The notes under the pieces are model-generated. The model was not told the origin of the DNA. It saw only the letters and a program-made list of their open reading frames with translations, and did not search any database. From SFWF01 sp045636705 (GTDB lineage: Bacteria; Bacillota; Clostridia; Oscillospirales; Acutalibacteraceae), in NCBI GenBank assembly GCA_045636705.1, contig JAZTYA010000010.1, forward strand, positions 32,738-96,737: DNA of 64,000 nucleotides, in the 5' to 3' direction. Of the stretch, positions 32,806 through 42,270 are shown piece by piece (positions within the stretch are counted from its first letter, which is position 1; each line of letters begins with the position of its first letter). Position numbers and translations under genes: made by a program.

Positions 32806-33872
32806 TGCAGGTTAAAAGACTTAAAGGCGAAGGCTTTAGAAATCTGCTTGCATTTGATTTTGAACCAAGTGAAGGAATAAACCTAATTGTCGGCGAAAAT
32901 GCTCAAGGAAAAACAAATTTAGTTGAAGCCTTGTGGCTTTTTACCGGAACAAAAAGCTTTCGAGGGTCTAAAGATAAAGAACTTATAACTTTAGGTAAAG
33001 AAAAAGCATCTTTAAAACTTGATTTTTTATCCGAAGGAATAGAAAGAGAAGCTGAAATTCTGATAGAAAACAAGAGAACCTGCTTTTTGGATACAAAAAA
33101 GTTAAAAGGTCCTGCCGAAATGGTGGGAAAATTTTGTGCAGTTGTTTTTTCTCCTTCTGATTTAAGGCTTATAAAAGAAGGCCCGAGTGAAAGAAGAAGA
33201 TTTTTAGATTTAGCTATTGCACAGCTTTATCCTTCCTATGTTAATATTTCAAGGCAGTATTTAAAAGCCGTGGCACAACGAAACAGTATTATTAAAAATT
33301 ATGAATACACAGAGGGTGGAGAAGAACTTTTATCTGCTTTTGAGGCTGAAATTTGTTCTCTGGGACTCCAAATAGAAAAATACAGGCTGAACTACTGCTC
33401 TCTGCTTAAAAAAAGCATACATAAAATATATGACGGTATTTCTTCAATGAGGGAAGAACTTGAAATAAAATATTTATCGTCCGGCGGAGAAGATTTAGCC
33501 GAAAAGCTTTATAAGGCTCGCGCAAATGATAAATTTTCAGGGGTCACCTCGGTAGGTCCTCATAGAGATGACGTTGAATTTTTGCTTAACGGTATTTCTG
33601 CTCGAAGTTTTGGTTCTCAAGGACAACAAAGAAGTATTGCCTTGGCACTAAAACTTACCGAAGCAGATATCTTAACCAAAAAGACAGGGGAAAGACCTAT
33701 TGCAATTTTGGATGACGTAATGAGCGAGCTTGACCTGTCCCGTCAAAATTATATTTTAAACCACATTAAAGACTGGCAGGTATTTATAACATGTTGTGAC
33801 CCGAATATACCGGCTTTACTTAACGTAGGAAAGGTATTTACGGTAGAAAACGGAAAAATAAAGGTAAATTAA
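32805..33872 (+). CDS. recF: DNA replication and repair protein RecF
   Basis: This 355-residue SMC-like ATPase has Walker A GENAQGKTNLVEAL near residue 30, the RecF segment GPSERRRFLDLAIAQLYPSY, and the signature/Walker B region SFGSQGQQRSIALALKL and AILDDVMSELD. It loads RecA at gaps through RecOR. Translation is coupled to the S4 gene by a 1-bp overlap. Confidence 0.98.
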   Translation: MQVKRLKGEGFRNLLAFDFEPSEGINLIVGENAQGKTNLVEALWLFTGTKSFRGSKDKELITLGKEKASLKLDFLSEGIEREAEILIENKRTCFLDTKKLKGPAEMVGKFCAVVFSPSDLRLIKEGPSERRRFLDLAIAQLYPSYVNISRQYLKAVAQRNSIIKNYEYTEGGEELLSAFEAEICSLGLQIEKYRLNYCSLLKKSIHKIYDGISSMREELEIKYLSSGGEDLAEKLYKARANDKFSGVTSVGPHRDDVEFLLNGISARSFGSQGQQRSIALALKLTEADILTKKTGERPIAILDDVMSELDLSRQNYILNHIKDWQVFITCCDPNIPALLNVGKVFTVENGKIKVN

Positions 33873-33883
33873 AGGAAAATATT

Positions 33884-34150
33884 ATGTATTTACATTTAGG
33901 CGAAAGCACCGTTGTCCGTGAAAAGGATATAATAGGTATTTTTGACCTTGATACAACGACGGTAATGAAAGCATCCAGAACCTTTATAAACAAATCCTCA
34001 AAAGAGGGTAATGTAATAAACGTTTCTTTTGAACTTCCCAAGGCATTTGTAGTAACAAGGAAGAAAAAAGAAAAATCAAAGAAAATTTATATTTCTCAAT
34101 TATCAAGCCAGACCCTTTATAAAAGAATTGGCAAAATGCTAGAAGAATAA
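33884..34150 (+). CDS. remB: DUF370/RemB-type regulator
   Basis: This 88-residue protein starts MYLHLGESTVVREKDIIGIF, followed by DLDTTTV, the hallmark of the RemB (YaaB) group located between recF and gyrB in many Firmicutes. RemA/RemB proteins are linked to extracellular-matrix gene control in Bacillus. The function here may relate to the nearby exopolysaccharide operon, but that is speculation. The basic C-terminal half suggests nucleic-acid contact. Confidence 0.88.
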   Translation: MYLHLGESTVVREKDIIGIFDLDTTTVMKASRTFINKSSKEGNVINVSFELPKAFVVTRKKKEKSKKIYISQLSSQTLYKRIGKMLEE

Positions 34151-34160
34151 GGAGAATAAA

Positions 34161-36098
34161 ATGAGCGAAGAAATCAAAATTCCTGTAACAGAAAGTTATG
34201 ATGAAAACTCCATTCAGGTACTTGAAGGACTTGAAGCGGTAAGAACGCGCCCCGGTATGTATATCGGTTCGACAGGTGAGCGCGGTCTTCATCATCTTGT
34301 TTACGAGATAGTTGATAACTCTATAGATGAGGCGTTAGCGGGCTACTGTGATAAAATCACGGTTGAATTATTGGATGACGGCATTGTACGTGTTACCGAT
34401 AACGGCCGTGGTATCCCTGTTGGTATAAATCCGCAAAAAGGCATTCCTACCGTTACGGTTGTATTTACAATTCTTCATGCAGGCGGTAAGTTCGGCGGTA
34501 ACGGATATAAAGTATCAGGCGGTCTTCACGGCGTTGGTGCTTCGGTTGTTAACGCGCTTTCAAACTGGCTTGAGGTTGAAGTTCACGACGGAAGCAATAT
34601 CTATAAGCAAAGATACGAAAAGGGAAATATTGTAACAGAGCTTGAAAAGATAGGCTCTTGCAGCGATACCGGAACTGTTGTTACCTTCAAGCCCGACCCC
34701 TCTATATTTACCGATACTACAACCTATGATTATGATACCTTAAAAACAAGACTTCGTGAGCAGTCCTTCCTTAATGCAGGTATTCGCGTTGAGCTTAAGG
34801 ATTTAAGAGAAGGCAAAGAAGAAAGAACCGAAGAGTTCCACTATGAAGGCGGTATTAAGTCTTACGTTGAGTTCTTATTAGAGGAGCAAAAAAAGGAAAA
34901 ATATAACAATGATATTATTTCTTTTAGCACCTCTATAAACGACCAGTCGGCAGAAATAGCTCTTATCTGGTCAACCTCATCGGACAACAAAATTATGTCC
35001 TTTGCTAACACCCTCTTTACTGTTGACGGTGGTACACACGAGCAAGGATTTAAACTATCTTTAGCTAATACAATTAACAAATATGCCTTTGATTTTAAAC
35101 ACCTTAAGGAAGGAAATAAAAGACTTAAGGGCGACGACATTATAAGCGGTCTTGTGGCTGTTGTATCTGTTAAACTTTCTGATGCTCAGTTTGAAAGCCA
35201 GACCAAAGCAAAACTCGGTAACACCTCTATTGGTAAGGTTGTTCGCGACCTTGTTAATGATAAACTCTATCAGTATTTAGAGGAAAATCCGCAGGAAGCA
35301 AAGCGCATAATTGATAAAATTATTGCTTATTCAAATGCTCGCGAGGCTGCACAAAAGGCACTTGAAACCTCACTTAAAAAGGCAGGAATGGGAATTAAGA
35401 CCCGTATGCCCGAAAAGTTAAAAGACTGTATATCCGATGACCCAACCAAGACCGAAATTTATATCGTCGAGGGTGACTCGGCAGGCGGTTCGGCAGTTGA
35501 GGGCAGAAACTCTACCTATCAGGCAATTCTACCGCTTTGGGGTAAGATGCTTAACGTTGAGAAGGCTCGCGATGATAAGGTTTACGGCAACGATAAACTA
35601 GCTCCCGTTGTAGTAGCATTGGGAACCGGAATTGGCGAAAACTTTGATATTGAAAAACTTCGCTATGATAAAATCGTTATTATGGCCGATGCCGACGTCG
35701 ACGGTTCTCATATCAGAACACTTTTATTAACCTTCTTCTTCAGATATATGCCGGCGCTGATTGAAACAGGTCATATTTATTTGGCTCAACCGCCTTTGTT
35801 CCGCGTTTCAAAGGGTAAGCAACATTTTGACGCATTTACCGATGAAGAAAAGGCAGAATATATTGAACAGCTTGGCGGCAACGCAGACGTTCAACGCTAT
35901 AAGGGTCTTGGTGAAATGGACCCCGACCAGCTTTGGGAAACAACCCTTAACCCCGAAACTCGTACATTCCTACGAGTAACTATGAGCGATGCCGAGCTTG
36001 CAGATGCAACCTTTACAATGCTCATGGGTGACGAGGTTGAACCCAGAAAACAATTTATTGAAGAAAATGCGGTATTTGCTACCGATTTAGACATTTAA
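34161..36098 (+). CDS. gyrB: DNA gyrase subunit B
   Basis: This 645-residue protein has the GHKL ATPase domain (EIVDNSIDEALAGYC, VTDNGRGIPVG, GGLHGVGASVVNALS) and the TOPRIM part (YIVEGDSAGGSAVEGRN, then IMADADVDGSHIR), ending with the conserved GLGEMDPDQLWETT. It supplies ATP energy for supercoiling with GyrA. It sits 10 bp after remB with GGAG before the ATG. Confidence 0.98.
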   Translation: MSEEIKIPVTESYDENSIQVLEGLEAVRTRPGMYIGSTGERGLHHLVYEIVDNSIDEALAGYCDKITVELLDDGIVRVTDNGRGIPVGINPQKGIPTVTVVFTILHAGGKFGGNGYKVSGGLHGVGASVVNALSNWLEVEVHDGSNIYKQRYEKGNIVTELEKIGSCSDTGTVVTFKPDPSIFTDTTTYDYDTLKTRLREQSFLNAGIRVELKDLREGKEERTEEFHYEGGIKSYVEFLLEEQKKEKYNNDIISFSTSINDQSAEIALIWSTSSDNKIMSFANTLFTVDGGTHEQGFKLSLANTINKYAFDFKHLKEGNKRLKGDDIISGLVAVVSVKLSDAQFESQTKAKLGNTSIGKVVRDLVNDKLYQYLEENPQEAKRIIDKIIAYSNAREAAQKALETSLKKAGMGIKTRMPEKLKDCISDDPTKTEIYIVEGDSAGGSAVEGRNSTYQAILPLWGKMLNVEKARDDKVYGNDKLAPVVVALGTGIGENFDIEKLRYDKIVIMADADVDGSHIRTLLLTFFFRYMPALIETGHIYLAQPPLFRVSKGKQHFDAFTDEEKAEYIEQLGGNADVQRYKGLGEMDPDQLWETTLNPETRTFLRVTMSDAELADATFTMLMGDEVEPRKQFIEENAVFATDLDI

Positions 36099-36117
36099 GG
36101 AAAGGAGAGCGTAAAAA

Positions 36118-38652
36118 ATGGCAAAACAAGAAAACGTTTTTTGGCCCGAAAGCGAACAGACCAAGATTCTTCCTGTTGAAATAGTTGATGAAGTTAAGGG
36201 CAGTATGCTTCAGTACGGTATGTCGGTACTCGTTGGTCGTGCTCTCCCCGATGTTCGTGACGGCTTAAAGCCTGTTCACAGAAGAATTCTTTACACAATG
36301 TATGAAAACGGACTAAATCCCGAAAAAGCATACAGAAAGTGCGCCGATACTGTCGGTGCCGTGCTTGGTCGTTACCATCCACATGGTGACTCTTCAGTTT
36401 ATGAAGCAATGGTTCGTATGGCGCAGGATTTCTCCCTTCGCTATCCTTTAATTGACGGACACGGAAACTTCGGTAACATCGATGGCTACCCTGCCGCTGC
36501 TTACCGTTATACCGAGTCTAAAATGAACAGACTTTCCTTCTCGATGCTTGATGATATCGAGAAAGATACTGTTGATTTTATGCCAAACTATGACGACCGT
36601 CTAAAAGAGCCTACCGTTCTACCCGTAAGGTTCCCACAACTTTTAGTTAACGGTTCTTCGGGTATCGCTTTTGGTATGGCTACAGAAATTCCGCCTCATA
36701 ACCTAGGCGAAACCATTGACGGTATGTGCTACCTTATTGATAACCCCGATGCAGAACTCTCTGACCTTTGCGAGCACATTAAGGGACCCGACTTCCCGAC
36801 CGGCGGTATCATTATGGGCAGAAGTGGTATTCGTGCCGCTTATGCTACCGGTAAGGGCAAGATTATCGTTCGCGGTAAGGCAGAAATTGAGGAGCTGCCA
36901 AGTGGTAAGTTCCGTATCACCATTACCGAAATTCCTTATAAGGTTAGAAAAGAAGCATTAGTTAAGAAGATTTACGACCTTGCTAATGAAAAGCGTGTTG
37001 AGGGCATCGAAGACGTAGTTGACTACTCTTCAAAGCGCGACGGCGGTATTAAAATTGTTGTTGATTTAAAGAGGGATGCTAATCCTCAGGTTGTACTCAA
37101 TAAGCTTTATTCTTACACCGAGCTTCAGACCACATTTGGCGCTAACCTTATTGCTATTGTAAACGGTAAACCGCAGATTTTAACACTTAAAGAGATGCTT
37201 CAAAACAGCATCGACTTCCAGTGTGAAATTGTTGAGCGTAAAACCCGCTTTGATATGAAGAAGGCCGAAGAAAGAGCCCACATTTTAGAGGGCTTAAAGG
37301 TTGCGCTTGACTTTATTGATGAGGTTATTAATATAATCCGCAATTCTAAGACAATTCCTGAATCTAAGGAAGCGTTAAGCGAGCGTTTTGGCCTTGATGA
37401 TGTTCAGACCACCGCTATCGTTCAGATGCAACTTGGTAAACTTGCAGGAATGGAAAAGCAGAAAATTGAGGACGAGCTTAAGGAAAAGAAGGACTTTATC
37501 AAGGAATGCATGGAAATTCTTGCCGACCACGGTAAAGTTTTAGATATCGTTAAGAGCGAAGCCTTAAACCTTAGAGATAAGTATGCAGACAACCGCAGAA
37601 CCGAGATTTCGGCTATTTCGGGCGACGTTGATATTGAGGACCTTATTCCTGAAGAGGAATGTGTAATTACACGTACCACAGGCGGTTATATGAAGCGTGT
37701 TGCCGCAGATGAATATAGAGTTCAGAATCGTGGCGGAAGAGGTGTTAAGGGCCTTACCACTCGCGAAGAGGACTTCGTTGAGAATATGTTTGTCTGCTCT
37801 TCTCACGATTATATAATGATGTTTACAAATTTAGGCCGTGTTTATAGACTAAAGGCTTACGAAATCCCAGAGGGAACAAGAACCTCAAAGGGTATGAATG
37901 TTGTAAATATCGTGCCTTTAATGGCAGGAGAAAAGGTTACCAAGATTTTGGCAACACCCGAGCTTGACAACGAACAGTTTATCGTTATGGGCACCAAGGA
38001 TGGTTGCATTAAGAGAACCTCGATGGAAGCCTTCAAGAATACCCGTAAGAGCGGTATTATAGCGCTTGAGCTTGAAGAGAATGATGAACTCCGCTTTGTA
38101 GCCCTTTCTGACGGAAACAAGACCCTCTTAGTTTCTACCAAGAAGGGTAAGGCTATCCGCTTTGATGAAAACGACGTAAGACCTATGGGAAGAACCGCTC
38201 GCGGTGTTCGTTCGATTAAACTAGCACCCGGCGATGAGGTTGTTTCTATGGCAGTTTGTGATGAGGATACCGTTCTCTTAACCGTTACCGAAACAGGATA
38301 CGGAAGAAGAACCCCCATTACCGACCACAGAATTCAGACCCGTGGCGGTAAGGGTATTACAAACTATAGATGTGAAAAGTACGGCGACGTTTGCGGTGTT
38401 ATTGCCGCAAATGATGACGAGGATATCATTATGATTTCCTCTGACGGAATTATCATCCGTATCGCTGTAGAGAGCATCAGTATGTTTAAGCGTCCTTCAA
38501 AGGGTGTTAGAATTATGAAGGTTGGCGACGGAGAGAACAGGGTATTGTCTCTTGCTACCACACCTCACGACGAGGATGAGGTAACCGACGTTCCCGATGC
38601 ACCCGATGCCGATGCGGCAGAGGACTCTGATGACGGTGACTCAGAAGAGTAA
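36118..38652 (+). CDS. gyrA: DNA gyrase subunit A
   Basis: This 844-residue protein has the winged-helix cleavage domain with catalytic Tyr in AAYRYTES (about residue 125), the quinolone-region sequence HPHGDSSVYEAMVRMAQDFS, and a C-terminal beta-pinwheel with the GyrA-box QNRGGRGVKG. The last about 25 residues are almost entirely Asp/Glu/Ala, an acidic tail that may tune wrapping activity. GyrA breaks and rejoins DNA. It follows gyrB by 19 bp. Confidence 0.98.
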   Translation: MAKQENVFWPESEQTKILPVEIVDEVKGSMLQYGMSVLVGRALPDVRDGLKPVHRRILYTMYENGLNPEKAYRKCADTVGAVLGRYHPHGDSSVYEAMVRMAQDFSLRYPLIDGHGNFGNIDGYPAAAYRYTESKMNRLSFSMLDDIEKDTVDFMPNYDDRLKEPTVLPVRFPQLLVNGSSGIAFGMATEIPPHNLGETIDGMCYLIDNPDAELSDLCEHIKGPDFPTGGIIMGRSGIRAAYATGKGKIIVRGKAEIEELPSGKFRITITEIPYKVRKEALVKKIYDLANEKRVEGIEDVVDYSSKRDGGIKIVVDLKRDANPQVVLNKLYSYTELQTTFGANLIAIVNGKPQILTLKEMLQNSIDFQCEIVERKTRFDMKKAEERAHILEGLKVALDFIDEVINIIRNSKTIPESKEALSERFGLDDVQTTAIVQMQLGKLAGMEKQKIEDELKEKKDFIKECMEILADHGKVLDIVKSEALNLRDKYADNRRTEISAISGDVDIEDLIPEEECVITRTTGGYMKRVAADEYRVQNRGGRGVKGLTTREEDFVENMFVCSSHDYIMMFTNLGRVYRLKAYEIPEGTRTSKGMNVVNIVPLMAGEKVTKILATPELDNEQFIVMGTKDGCIKRTSMEAFKNTRKSGIIALELEENDELRFVALSDGNKTLLVSTKKGKAIRFDENDVRPMGRTARGVRSIKLAPGDEVVSMAVCDEDTVLLTVTETGYGRRTPITDHRIQTRGGKGITNYRCEKYGDVCGVIAANDDEDIIMISSDGIIIRIAVESISMFKRPSKGVRIMKVGDGENRVLSLATTPHDEDEVTDVPDAPDADAAEDSDDGDSEE

Positions 38653-38670
38653 AATTTAATTAAATTTTGG

Positions 38671-38730
38671 GGGAAATGGGCCTTTTTCAGTAATTTTTAT
38701 GCTGGGGATTACTCATTTCCCACTTTTTAA
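38671..38730 (+). terminator. Structured gyrA 3' region, probable terminator
   Basis: A nested inverted repeat pairs GGGAAATG (about 38671) with CATTTCCC (about 38713-38720) around an inner AGTAAT/ATTACT stem, followed by ACTTTTTAATT. It is 18 bp beyond the gyrA stop. The rest of 38731-38857 shows no gene. Confidence 0.5.
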
Positions 38731-38857
38731 TTAAAGGAATGACAAAAGAGAAAAACCGCAAAAATGAGAGAAATCAAGAGAAAAAAAGAGTAATTATTTG
38801 ATATTTTAGTTTACGAGCGTTAAACTTGCAATTTTTGAGCGCTTTGGAGGGATTATA

Positions 38858-39847
38858 TTGCAAGAAGAAAATATATATCAAAACATCCAAAACGAGATGA
38901 TTTTGAAGATTTTAGAAAGAGAACGGGTTAAGAAAACCGCCTTTAGAATAGGCACGGCATATTTGCTTTTGCTCTTTATTCCGTTACTTTGTAATTATGC
39001 GTTTATATGGAGCGCATCCTATTTTAAATTTAACATCCAAAAGGTTTTATCCGAACCGATTTTTCAAAATATGTGGCAGATAGCGGTGTCAATGATAATG
39101 ATGGTGCTTCCTGCACTTTTCTTAATAGGGCTTGAGAAAAAAGCCGAACCAAATATAGTCTTTTTTGACAAACCTAAAAAAGGCCTGTTTTTACCCTTTA
39201 TATTTATAGGAGTCGGAGTTTGCGCCTTTGCCAACATTGCTACAAACGTTATAGCACTTTTTCTTGAACAGTTCGGGATATACTATTCTTCGCCCGAGCT
39301 TACAAAACCCGACGGAATTTTTGGTACGATTATTATAATCTTGTCTTCGGCGGTAACACCCGCTTTGGTCGAGGAGTTTTTAATGCGCGGCGCAGTTTTA
39401 GGCTCTGCTAGAAGATACGGCGAGGACGTAGCGGTGCTTTTATCGGCAATTTTATTCGGCCTTATGCACGCAAACCTTCTCCAAATACCTTTTGCGTTTA
39501 TGGTTGGCCTTGTTTTAGGCTATGCAGTAATAAAGACCGGTTCGATATGGACGGGATGCATCATTCACTTTATAAACAACTTTATGTCGGTGCTTTTATC
39601 CGATTTATTGCCATTTGGAGACGCGGAATATTTAAAAAGCGCCGTAACCACGTTATATTTTGCAATAAGTCTAGCACTTTTCTTTGTGGGAATTCTTATG
39701 CTTCCAAAAATGGAAAAGGGTGCGCTAAGACTTGAAAGCGGAGAAATAAAGGCAACGTTTAAGGAAAAGATGGGTTGGTTTTTATCTTCTCCTACAATAA
39801 TTTTAGGCATTTTACTTACAATTTTAATGACCGCAGACATTATATAA
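38858..39847 (+). CDS. CPBP-family intramembrane metalloprotease (CAAX/Rce1-like)
   Basis: This 329-residue protein has about eight membrane helices. It carries the CPBP motifs: PALVEEFLMRG (EExxxR), FGLMHAN (FxxxH) and CIIHFINNF (HxxxN). These enzymes are glutamate/histidine intramembrane proteases; in bacteria many act in bacteriocin immunity or unknown processing. It begins with TTG at 38858, supported by GGAGG 8 nt upstream. The cleavage target is unknown. Confidence 0.88.
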   Translation: MQEENIYQNIQNEMILKILERERVKKTAFRIGTAYLLLLFIPLLCNYAFIWSASYFKFNIQKVLSEPIFQNMWQIAVSMIMMVLPALFLIGLEKKAEPNIVFFDKPKKGLFLPFIFIGVGVCAFANIATNVIALFLEQFGIYYSSPELTKPDGIFGTIIIILSSAVTPALVEEFLMRGAVLGSARRYGEDVAVLLSAILFGLMHANLLQIPFAFMVGLVLGYAVIKTGSIWTGCIIHFINNFMSVLLSDLLPFGDAEYLKSAVTTLYFAISLALFFVGILMLPKMEKGALRLESGEIKATFKEKMGWFLSSPTIILGILLTILMTADII

Positions 39848-39851
39848 TAAA

Positions 39852-39867
39852 TGTTTCACGTGAAACA
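39852..39867. promoter_or_regulatory. parS centromere site 1
   Basis: The 16-bp palindrome TGTTTCACGTGAAACA matches the ParB/Spo0J site consensus TGTTNCACGTGAAACA with no mismatch. ParB loads here and spreads to organise the origin region for segregation. Confidence 0.95.
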
Positions 39868-39877
39868 TCCAACCTTT

Positions 39878-39893
39878 TGTTTCACGTGAAACA
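39878..39893. promoter_or_regulatory. parS centromere site 2
   Basis: A second exact TGTTTCACGTGAAACA, 26 bp centre to centre from the first. It lies in the short gap before tadA. The pair lies about 10 kb from dnaA, as expected for origin-proximal parS sites. parA and parB are not in the window. Confidence 0.95.
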
Positions 39894-39911
39894 ATATAAT
39901 AGAGGAAGAAA

Positions 39912-40358
39912 ATGAGCAACAACTTTTTAAAAGAGGCAATTATAGAAGCAAAAAAGGCTTTTGATAGCGGAGAGGTTCCGGTTGGCGCGGTAGTTGTCAA
40001 GGACGGAAAAGTTATAGGAAGAGGGTTTAACAAAACCGAAAAGGAACAAGACCCTACGGCGCACGCCGAGATATTAGCTATAAAGGATGCGGCAAAACAA
40101 ACAGGTTCCTGGCGGCTTGACGACTGCGAACTTTATGTAACGCTTGAGCCTTGTCCCATGTGTGCAGGCGCTATTATCAATAGTCGCATAAAAAGGGTTT
40201 ATTTTGGCGCTTATGATTTAAAGGGCGGCGCAGCATCCAACGAATCGGTTGTAAACCTGTTTAATTTACCCTTTAATACAACACCTGAAACCTATGGTGG
40301 AGTTTGTGAAGACACTTGTGCCACGCTTTTAACCGACTTTTTTAAAAAACAAAGATAA
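39912..40358 (+). CDS. tadA: tRNA-specific adenosine deaminase TadA
   Basis: This 148-residue zinc deaminase has HAEILAIKDA (His ligand and catalytic Glu) and PCPMCAGAI (two Cys ligands), plus the KRVYFGAYDLKGGA segment typical of TadA. It converts the wobble adenosine of tRNA-Arg(ACG) to inosine. Two parS sites lie immediately upstream, and a bidirectional terminator follows. Confidence 0.96.
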   Translation: MSNNFLKEAIIEAKKAFDSGEVPVGAVVVKDGKVIGRGFNKTEKEQDPTAHAEILAIKDAAKQTGSWRLDDCELYVTLEPCPMCAGAIINSRIKRVYFGAYDLKGGAASNESVVNLFNLPFNTTPETYGGVCEDTCATLLTDFFKKQR

Positions 40359-40386
40359 AAGAGAGCCGTTTGGCTCTCTTTTTTTA
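40357..40386. terminator. Bidirectional terminator between tadA and spoVB
   Basis: An AAAAGAGAGCC/GGCTCTCTTTT stem with loop GTTT and T-runs lies between the convergent stops at 40358 and 40384. Confidence 0.88.
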
Positions 40387-41895
40387 TAAGTCTTCTCGAC
40401 TAAAACAACCGGTTATTAGGGTTAAGGAGGCATAGCCTAAAAGTGAAAGGGCAGAAAAGACAAGGCAATAGATAAAGTTTGAAAGCTTTAAGGGGTTTAA
40501 GAAAGAATTTACCGTAAAGCAGACCGAAAAGGCAAAACCTAGGGGCAAAAGGGCCTTTTTAATAAAGTCTATTCTGGCTTTTGACACCTTTAAAAGCCTT
40601 GCAAGGTTAAAAGAAGAGGTAAAAAGGTTGCTCAAATACATTATAAGTATAAAACCCATACTACCAAGTCGCGGCAAAAGGGTTAAAATAAGCAAAAGTC
40701 TAGCGCTTGAGTCAACAATAGAATTTCTAAAGGTTATCTTTTGTTGGTCAAGGCCCTTTAAAAGTCCGTCTGATATAGAATCGACGTACATAAGCGGAAC
40801 CAAAGGGGATAAAAGCCTTAGTATTTTGCCAACCTCCGAATTGTTATAAACAAGCTGTCCGAAGGCGTCTGCGCCAAAGAAAAAGAGCGCCGAAAAGGGA
40901 ATTGCGGTTATAAATATTATATTTAGAGCTTTTTCGACGGCGTATTTTATTTTATATTCCTTTTCGCCTGCCACAGCCTCGCTCATTTCGGGAATTAAAA
41001 GGGTGGCGAGGGCGTTAAGCAGGGATGCAGGGAAAAACAAAAGGGGAAGCGCCATTCCTTTAATGAGCCCAAAAACCGAAAGGGAAGCGTCGCGGCTAAG
41101 CCCGAACTTTACAAGGGAAGACGGAACCAGGAAGTTTTCCGCTGTTCGTAGCAAGGAGTTTAGACCTCTGCCAAGAGAGACAGGAAAAGCAATATGCCAA
41201 ACCTTTTTATTAAGCTCTCCTTTATATACGTGGGAGGCTTGTTGGTTGGCAATTTTTCTTTTATCCAACATATACATTATGTAAACCAGTATGCAAGAAG
41301 AGAATTCGGCTGCCACGTCTCCAAAAACCACAAGGGCGCAGGCATGCTCAAGACCTTTTTTAAGACTCTTTGCCGCAAGACTCATAATGACGCCCATTCG
41401 CACGGCTTGTTCCAAAAGAGATGACAGACTGCTGGGCGCACTCTTCTTTCGCGCCATAAAATATCCCTTAAAGCAGGAGCAGACGGCAGTAAAAGGCAAA
41501 GAAAAAGGCAAAATTTTAAAGGCAGATTCAATTCGGGTGTCACCTACAAGCGTTTCGGATAAAAAGCCTCTGCCAAAAAAGATAATAAGTGAAAAGGCAA
41601 CAGAAATTACCGTCGCCGCCGTTAAACAACGCTTTATAATTATTTCAGCTCCTCGGCGTCCACCTAAAATAAGCTCTTCGCTTATGAGTCGGGTCACCGC
41701 AAGATTAAGCCCCGAAGAAGAAAGTCCGCTAATAAGCATATAGACCGAAAAGACCTGGCTGTAAAGCCCTATTCCGTCCGAACCGATGGCTCCTGCAAGC
41801 CAGGCACGGAAAAACATACCAACGGCTCTGAGCAACAGACTCGTTAGGGTTAGGGTAATGGCGTTTTTTATAAAAATAACCTTGGTTTTACGCAT
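40384..41895 (-). CDS. spoVB: Stage V sporulation protein B-like MOP flippase
   Basis: This 503-residue protein has about 14 hydrophobic segments. Its N-terminus (LLLRAVGMFFRAWLAGAIG, then SDGIGLYSQVFSVYML) and the polysaccharide-flippase pattern match the SpoVB/YkvU group. SpoVB is required for spore cortex synthesis and is a candidate lipid-II-type flippase in sporulation. MurJ-like activity is an alternative. It is transcribed against its neighbours. Confidence 0.82.
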   Translation of the reverse strand: MRKTKVIFIKNAITLTLTSLLLRAVGMFFRAWLAGAIGSDGIGLYSQVFSVYMLISGLSSSGLNLAVTRLISEELILGGRRGAEIIIKRCLTAATVISVAFSLIIFFGRGFLSETLVGDTRIESAFKILPFSLPFTAVCSCFKGYFMARKKSAPSSLSSLLEQAVRMGVIMSLAAKSLKKGLEHACALVVFGDVAAEFSSCILVYIMYMLDKRKIANQQASHVYKGELNKKVWHIAFPVSLGRGLNSLLRTAENFLVPSSLVKFGLSRDASLSVFGLIKGMALPLLFFPASLLNALATLLIPEMSEAVAGEKEYKIKYAVEKALNIIFITAIPFSALFFFGADAFGQLVYNNSEVGKILRLLSPLVPLMYVDSISDGLLKGLDQQKITFRNSIVDSSARLLLILTLLPRLGSMGFILIMYLSNLFTSSFNLARLLKVSKARIDFIKKALLPLGFAFSVCFTVNSFLNPLKLSNFIYCLVFSALSLLGYASLTLITGCFSREDL

Positions 41896-41934
41896 ATAGA
41901 CACCTCTATTATTCTATATGCGGCACGGCTTGGT

Positions 41935-42030
41935 TTAAATGAATATAAGAGATAAAGAAAATATTAAAAGAGCAAGAAGAAAAACAAATAAAACCGCCGC
42001 CACCAATACGGCACAAATAAACCTGTTCAA
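41935..42030 (-). CDS. Very small hydrophobic single-TM peptide
   Basis: This 31-residue frame is almost all membrane helix: NRFICAVLVAAVLFVFLLAL and on to IFI. It begins with TTG, and GGAGG lies 7 nt upstream on the same strand, the main support for it being real. It lies between spoVB and the hrcA promoter, with no domain or paralogue in sight. Chance occurrence cannot be excluded for such a short frame. Confidence 0.4.
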   Translation of the reverse strand: MNRFICAVLVAAVLFVFLLALLIFSLSLIFI

Positions 42031-42173
42031 AACATAACCTCCGAAAAGAATTTCTGTAAGGCTATTTTTGACAAAGTTTTTAAAGGCTATACCTTATTAT
42101 ATATAAAAGGGCTTAAAATGAAACAAAAGTCAGAGAAAGTCAAAAAATTTTTCAAAAATTTCGCATTTAGGCA

Positions 42174-42202
42174 TTGACAAGAGCGAAAAAGTGTGGTAAA
42201 TT
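42174..42202 (+). promoter_or_regulatory. Promoter of the hrcA-grpE-dnaK-dnaJ operon
   Basis: TTGACA (42174-42179), 17-bp spacer, TAAATT (42197-42202) preceded by TGG as in extended -10 promoters. The expected start lies at the edge of CIRCE. Confidence 0.82.
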
Positions 42203-42210
42203 ATACCATG

Positions 42211-42237
42211 TTAGCACTCTTCGTGCTAGAGTGCTAA
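42211..42237. promoter_or_regulatory. CIRCE operator (HrcA binding site)
   Basis: TTAGCACTC-N9-GAGTGCTAA, a perfect match to the CIRCE consensus. It lies directly downstream of the -10 and before hrcA, so HrcA represses its own heat-shock operon. Confidence 0.98.
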
Positions 42238-42270
42238 TTTTTGAAGATACTAAAAAGGGTGGTGAAGAAG

